NCBI GenBank assembly: GCA_030627085.1
Contig: DAOUSS010000064.1
Coordinates: 1 to 7,642 of the forward strand
DNA: 7,642 nucleotides
Direction: 5' to 3'
Source of the DNA: Candidatus Stahliibacteriota bacterium
GTDB lineage: Bacteria; Hydrothermota; UBA3073
Shown here: piece after piece, positions 5,569-7,642 of the stretch
How positions within the stretch are numbered: position 1 is the stretch's first letter
How the letters are laid out: the number at the start of each line of letters is the position of its first letter
The notes under the pieces: model-generated
The model's input: only the letters and a program-made list of their open reading frames with translations
Told to the model about the DNA's origin: nothing
Database searches by the model: none
Made by a program: the position numbers and the translations under genes

Positions 5569-5620
5569 AAGTGAATTTGCTCTTTGACATTCGTATACCC
5601 TGAGAATGCTTTGCCTCTCA
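5569..5620 (+). repeat. Downstream end of the IS with two inverted-repeat blocks
   Basis: The outer block (5569-5589) matches 7594-7573 on the other strand with one indel. The inner block (about 5593-5620, core CCCTGAGAAT at 5598-5607 and TGCCTCT at 5612-5618) matches 7318-7293 on the other strand. The order is the same at both ends, but the intervening leader of roughly 250 bp is absent here. The inner block covers the last transposase codons and stop. Confidence 0.65.
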
Positions 5621-7249
5621 TTGTGAAAGAGCACTGTGCTGTTTTATTCTTGCTCTGGCTGTTATTTTCTTCACCGTATCTTCCATCGCTGCACTTATAT
5701 GGGTTGGCGGGTCTGCATAGCTTATCACTCTGCCATTTTCTATTACGGGAAATGGCTTCCAGAGAGGGGAATCTTCCGTTGAATTTTTTCTTGACATCCG
5801 GGATTTTTTATGGTATAATCCTCTGTGGAGAGGGCTTTTTATGTGTGAGGAGTTATCCCGCTTCTGGTGGGAGAGACTGCCTTGATTTAACTTAATCGCC
5901 CTCTCCTTCTTCTTTCTCTTTGAAGGGAACTTCTGGAGAACCAGTCTTCTTGCCATCTCCTTCGGGATATCTATGCCATTAAGGTCCCTGAATTGATATA
6001 TAGCCTCCCCCAATGTGATCTCTCCCCTCTCATACGCCTTCTTCCTCTTCAAGAGGGTATATGCGACCCCTGCCTTTCTGTTTGCCAGCGCAGTGACGGC
6101 CTGATTGTGGTGAAGTCCACGATGAATCAATCTATTGTGGAATCTGGCATCTTCTACATCCCACCTGCGACCGGACTCTGCTGCCATATGAAGATACTTC
6201 TTTAGCATATTGCATCCCGCTCCTGTTATAGGCAACCCCTTCTTCTCCTTGTTACCAGATGCTTTCGTTCTTGGGACATTCCCATTGAAGGACTTGAACT
6301 TGCGAATATTCCCAAACCTGTCTACATCACCTCCAAACGCCAATACCACAGGAGCAACTCTATCGCCAAAACCCGGCTCTGTCTTCAGGATACCATAAGG
6401 ATCGAGTTCCTTGTAGAGAGACACCACCTTCTCCTGCGCCTTTTTCGCCATCTTCTCATTATACTCTAATCTATCCATCTCCATATTGAGCTCGTATTTT
6501 ATAACCTCGTAGTCCACAGGCATCATGCCATTTGTCTCTGCGTCTTGGTAGATTGCTATTGCAGATAGAGCTGATTCGTATATCTTTTGGGCAAGATTGT
6601 TGTCTACCTCCCCATGCGCATGGTTCTCAAGAAATGTGGCAAGTCTTTTCACCCCCAGACTGACAATCTTGTGAGGGTCTATATATTTCCGGCAAACTGC
6701 CCTTGCAACCCTGGTGAACTTGTTTTTGCCAAAACAGCAGAGAAGTTCTGGATTGGCAAAGTGCACCATAGTATGGAGCCTGTTCTTTATTCTTGATATA
6801 TCACACTCTATTCTGTCCATCTCTCTACAATATCTCTGAAGAGAAAATATATCCATCTCCGGAATGTAGACAGGATACACATCGTCATCAACAAGTGCTA
6901 TCTTCGCAAGGGTTTTGGCATCTATGTTGTTTGACTTATGGTGTCTCTTATAGAATTTTCGTAGGTCCGATGCCTTCTGGGGGGTTACCCTGTATACCCT
7001 ATACCGTTTTGCAACCAAGAATACGCACAGCGGGATCCAGGAAGTGGATGTAGGTTCTGTGCAGAATATAATCTCTGTATTCTTGTCTGCTATATTCTTT
7101 ATCCGTTTCATAAGGCTTCTATATCCGCGAATGCCCTGCGTGAACTTATGCGACTTTACGACAAAGTTTCTCGTCTCTGGGTCATACACAGCTGCCTCAT
7201 GCCGACTCGTGATGCCCAGGTCTATCCCTACATATAGCCTGCGTGCCAT
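5618..7249 (-). CDS. IS110-family transposase (bridge-RNA recombinase type)
   Basis: The 543-residue protein would catalyse excision and insertion of its element; characterised IS110 enzymes do so guided by a bridge RNA. The N-terminal RuvC-like DEDD domain shows YVGIDLG (D10), TEPTSTSW (E65) and KSNNIDAKTLA (D110). Many relatives have Asp where N107 stands, so one acidic position may be substituted. A coiled-coil-like middle (about 250-285) leads to the Transposase_20 domain: EPGFGDRVAPVVLAFGG, FNGNVPRTKASGN with serine candidate S331, then TGAGCNMLKKYLHMAA and HHNQAVTALANRKAG. The usual family length of about 320-400 residues is reached near residue 405; the remaining tail is long. Residues about 450-490 come from DNA resembling the leader in reverse, whereas 491-535 (PVIENGRVISYADPPTHISAAM) again look coding. 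The start ATG has AAGGAGG (7254-7260) four bases upstream. Confidence 0.93.
   Translation of the reverse strand: MARRLYVGIDLGITSRHEAAVYDPETRNFVVKSHKFTQGIRGYRSLMKRIKNIADKNTEIIFCTEPTSTSWIPLCVFLVAKRYRVYRVTPQKASDLRKFYKRHHKSNNIDAKTLAKIALVDDDVYPVYIPEMDIFSLQRYCREMDRIECDISRIKNRLHTMVHFANPELLCCFGKNKFTRVARAVCRKYIDPHKIVSLGVKRLATFLENHAHGEVDNNLAQKIYESALSAIAIYQDAETNGMMPVDYEVIKYELNMEMDRLEYNEKMAKKAQEKVVSLYKELDPYGILKTEPGFGDRVAPVVLAFGGDVDRFGNIRKFKSFNGNVPRTKASGNKEKKGLPITGAGCNMLKKYLHMAAESGRRWDVEDARFHNRLIHRGLHHNQAVTALANRKAGVAYTLLKRKKAYERGEITLGEAIYQFRDLNGIDIPKEMARRLVLQKFPSKRKKKERAIKLNQGSLSHQKRDNSSHIKSPLHRGLYHKKSRMSRKNSTEDSPLWKPFPVIENGRVISYADPPTHISAAMEDTVKKITARARIKQHSALSQ
5791..5819 (+). promoter_or_regulatory. Consensus promoter inside the transposase 3' end, antisense
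   Basis: TTGACA (5791-5796), 17 bp, TATAAT (5814-5819): perfect hexamers on the strand opposite to the transposase. It would make an RNA antisense to the transposase message, beginning near 5826. Confidence 0.65.
5791..5900 (+). repeat. Partial inverted copy of the IS leader start
   Basis: In order this segment has a consensus promoter, GGAGTTATCCC, a hairpin TCCCGC-TTCTG-GTGGGA (5856-5872), GAGACTGCC (5873-5881) and GATTTAACTTAATCGCC (5884-5900). The transposase leader, read on the minus strand, has the same order: promoter (7543-7571), GGAGCTAATCCC, hairpin, GAGACTGCC (about 7469-7461), then GATTTAAGAAATTGGCG (from 7419). The copy lacks about 40 nt after GAGACTGCC and has a shorter hairpin. 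It stays in frame with the transposase. Confidence 0.55.
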
Positions 7250-7253
7250 AATG

Positions 7254-7260
7254 CCTCCTT
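7254..7260 (-). promoter_or_regulatory. Ribosome binding site of the transposase
   Basis: AAGGAGG on the minus strand, four bases before the ATG at 7247-7249, is a near-perfect anti-16S match with short spacing. It supports the chosen start. Confidence 0.8.
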
Positions 7261-7469
7261 TTCAGGAATTACTAAAGAGACAAAAACAGGAGTCAGAGGC
7301 AATTCTCAGGGCATCTACGGGTCCAATTTGTTTTCTACCTGTCGGTAGACAGGGACCACCATAATTGTGGTTCATTCGGGACCCCCGACGTAACGTCGGG
7401 GTCGCCAATTTCTTAAATCGGTGCTCCTCGTAGAGCCCGAGATCACAATATCTGCGCCGAGGCAGTCTC

Positions 7470-7495
7470 TCCCCCACCTATGCATAGGTGGGGGA
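7470..7495. repeat. 26-bp perfect palindrome in the IS leader
   Basis: Each arm is 13 bp (TCCCCCACCTATG and its complement), with no unpaired centre. In RNA it would give a long stem followed directly by GAGACTGCC. The shorter equivalent hairpin precedes the same motif at 5856-5881 on the other strand. Confidence 0.8.
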
Positions 7496-7542
7496 TTAGC
7501 TCCATCATTTACGCTTTGTCGGATCCTCCGACTCTACAAGGA

Positions 7543-7571
7543 ATTATACAGGCAAAAATCCAATTTGTCAA
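7543..7571 (-). promoter_or_regulatory. Promoter of the IS leader and transposase
   Basis: On the minus strand TTGACA (7566-7571), a 17-bp spacer and TATAAT (7543-7548) are a perfect consensus. The -35 lies 1 bp inside the outer inverted repeat, so the promoter belongs to the element and does not need a junction formed by circularisation. Confidence 0.85.
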
Positions 7572-7572
7572 G

Positions 7573-7594
7573 TGTCAAAGAGCAAAATTCACTT
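7573..7594 (-). repeat. Upstream outer inverted repeat of the IS
   Basis: This 22-bp block is the reverse complement of 5569-5589 except for one extra T. Beyond it (7595-7642) the flank is AT-rich with no recognised gene. Confidence 0.7.
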
Positions 7595-7642
7595 TTTTCA
7601 ATATCAACCTAAAAAGAGACAATATCATTATACAATTAACGC

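Larger units (their letters stand above)
7250..7542 (-). ncRNA. Candidate bridge RNA / structured leader of the IS110 element
   Basis: Transcription from the consensus promoter would begin near 7536 and run about 290 nt to the transposase start. Hairpins in order on the minus strand: GTCGGA/TCCGAC (7518-7532); a 26-bp perfect palindrome (7470-7495); a bulged stem (7417-7443); CCCCGACG/CGTCGGGG (7383-7401); ACCAC/GTGGT (7355-7371); CCTGTC/GACAGG (7338-7353). In IS110-group elements the bridge RNA is known to come from this position, upstream of the recombinase. The segment CCCTGAGAAT near 7302-7311 is complementary to the transposase-sense strand of the other end, as a donor guide might be. 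Exact ends and guide loops were not determined. Confidence 0.6.
5569..7594 (-). mobile_element. IS110-family insertion sequence, about 2 kb
   Basis: The element holds a DEDD-type IS110 transposase, a long noncoding stretch upstream of it (7250-7594) and only about 50 bp downstream of its stop, as in the IS110 group. Outer inverted repeats are AAGTGAATTTGCTCTTTGACA (5569-5589) and its reverse complement with one extra base (7573-7594); a second inverted block is nested inside. True ends are uncertain because IS110 elements usually lack terminal inverted repeats and target duplications, and I cannot see the empty site. The open transposase frame and intact promoter suggest it could be active or recent. 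Confidence 0.75.

Noticed and set aside
5302..5574. Open frames on both strands across tRNA-Leu
   Set aside because: They overlap the tRNA, its promoter and the terminator, and show no family features.
7627..7632. TATAAT on the minus strand near the window edge
   Set aside because: The -35 region would be outside the window, so it cannot be called a promoter.

Overview
The window is AT-rich bacterial chromosomal DNA around a probable replication origin, followed by a repeat-rich, mobile-element-bearing flank. The organism cannot be named from the sequence. Bacterial features include DnaA boxes, sigma-70-type promoters (TTGACA, 17 bp, TATAAT), Shine-Dalgarno sites, and a tRNA gene without an encoded CCA. 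Many short dispersed palindromes, some inside genes, recall genomes of uncultivated or anaerobic bacterial lineages, but that is only an impression.

Layout. Positions 1-2292 (minus strand): leucyl-tRNA synthetase (leuS), running off the left edge with about 764 residues visible. Positions 2457-3797 (minus): dnaA, the replication initiator, starting at GTG. Positions 3798-4148: a gene-free, strongly AT-rich intergenic region with DnaA boxes in one orientation and back-to-back promoters, read here as oriC. Positions 4149-4772 (plus): nth, endonuclease III. Positions 4773-5318: about 550 bp with no credible gene, filled with dispersed repeats. Positions 5319-5402 (minus): tRNA-Leu(GAG) with a perfect consensus promoter. 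Positions 5569-7594 (minus): an IS110-family insertion sequence with a 543-residue transposase and a roughly 290-nt structured leader behind its own consensus promoter. Positions 7595-7642: flank with nothing recognised.

How the parts work together. DnaA would bind the boxes beside its own gene to open the AT-rich stretch, and probably represses its own transcription there; one box overlaps its start codon. leuS lies downstream of dnaA on the same strand, and nth is divergent from dnaA. No dnaN is present beside dnaA.

The most interesting part is the IS110 element. IS110 elements are known to use a structured bridge RNA from a noncoding end to choose donor and target DNA. Here the leader carries a chain of perfect hairpins after a consensus promoter, so it is a strong bridge RNA candidate. 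The 3' part of the transposase frame also holds an opposite-strand sequence resembling the start of that leader (promoter, hairpin, GAGACTGCC motif). The two ends of the element share inverted repeats in two blocks, which is unusual for the IS110 group. Elsewhere, a perfect palindrome sits in frame inside leuS, and two families of palindromes show paired stem changes that preserve pairing.
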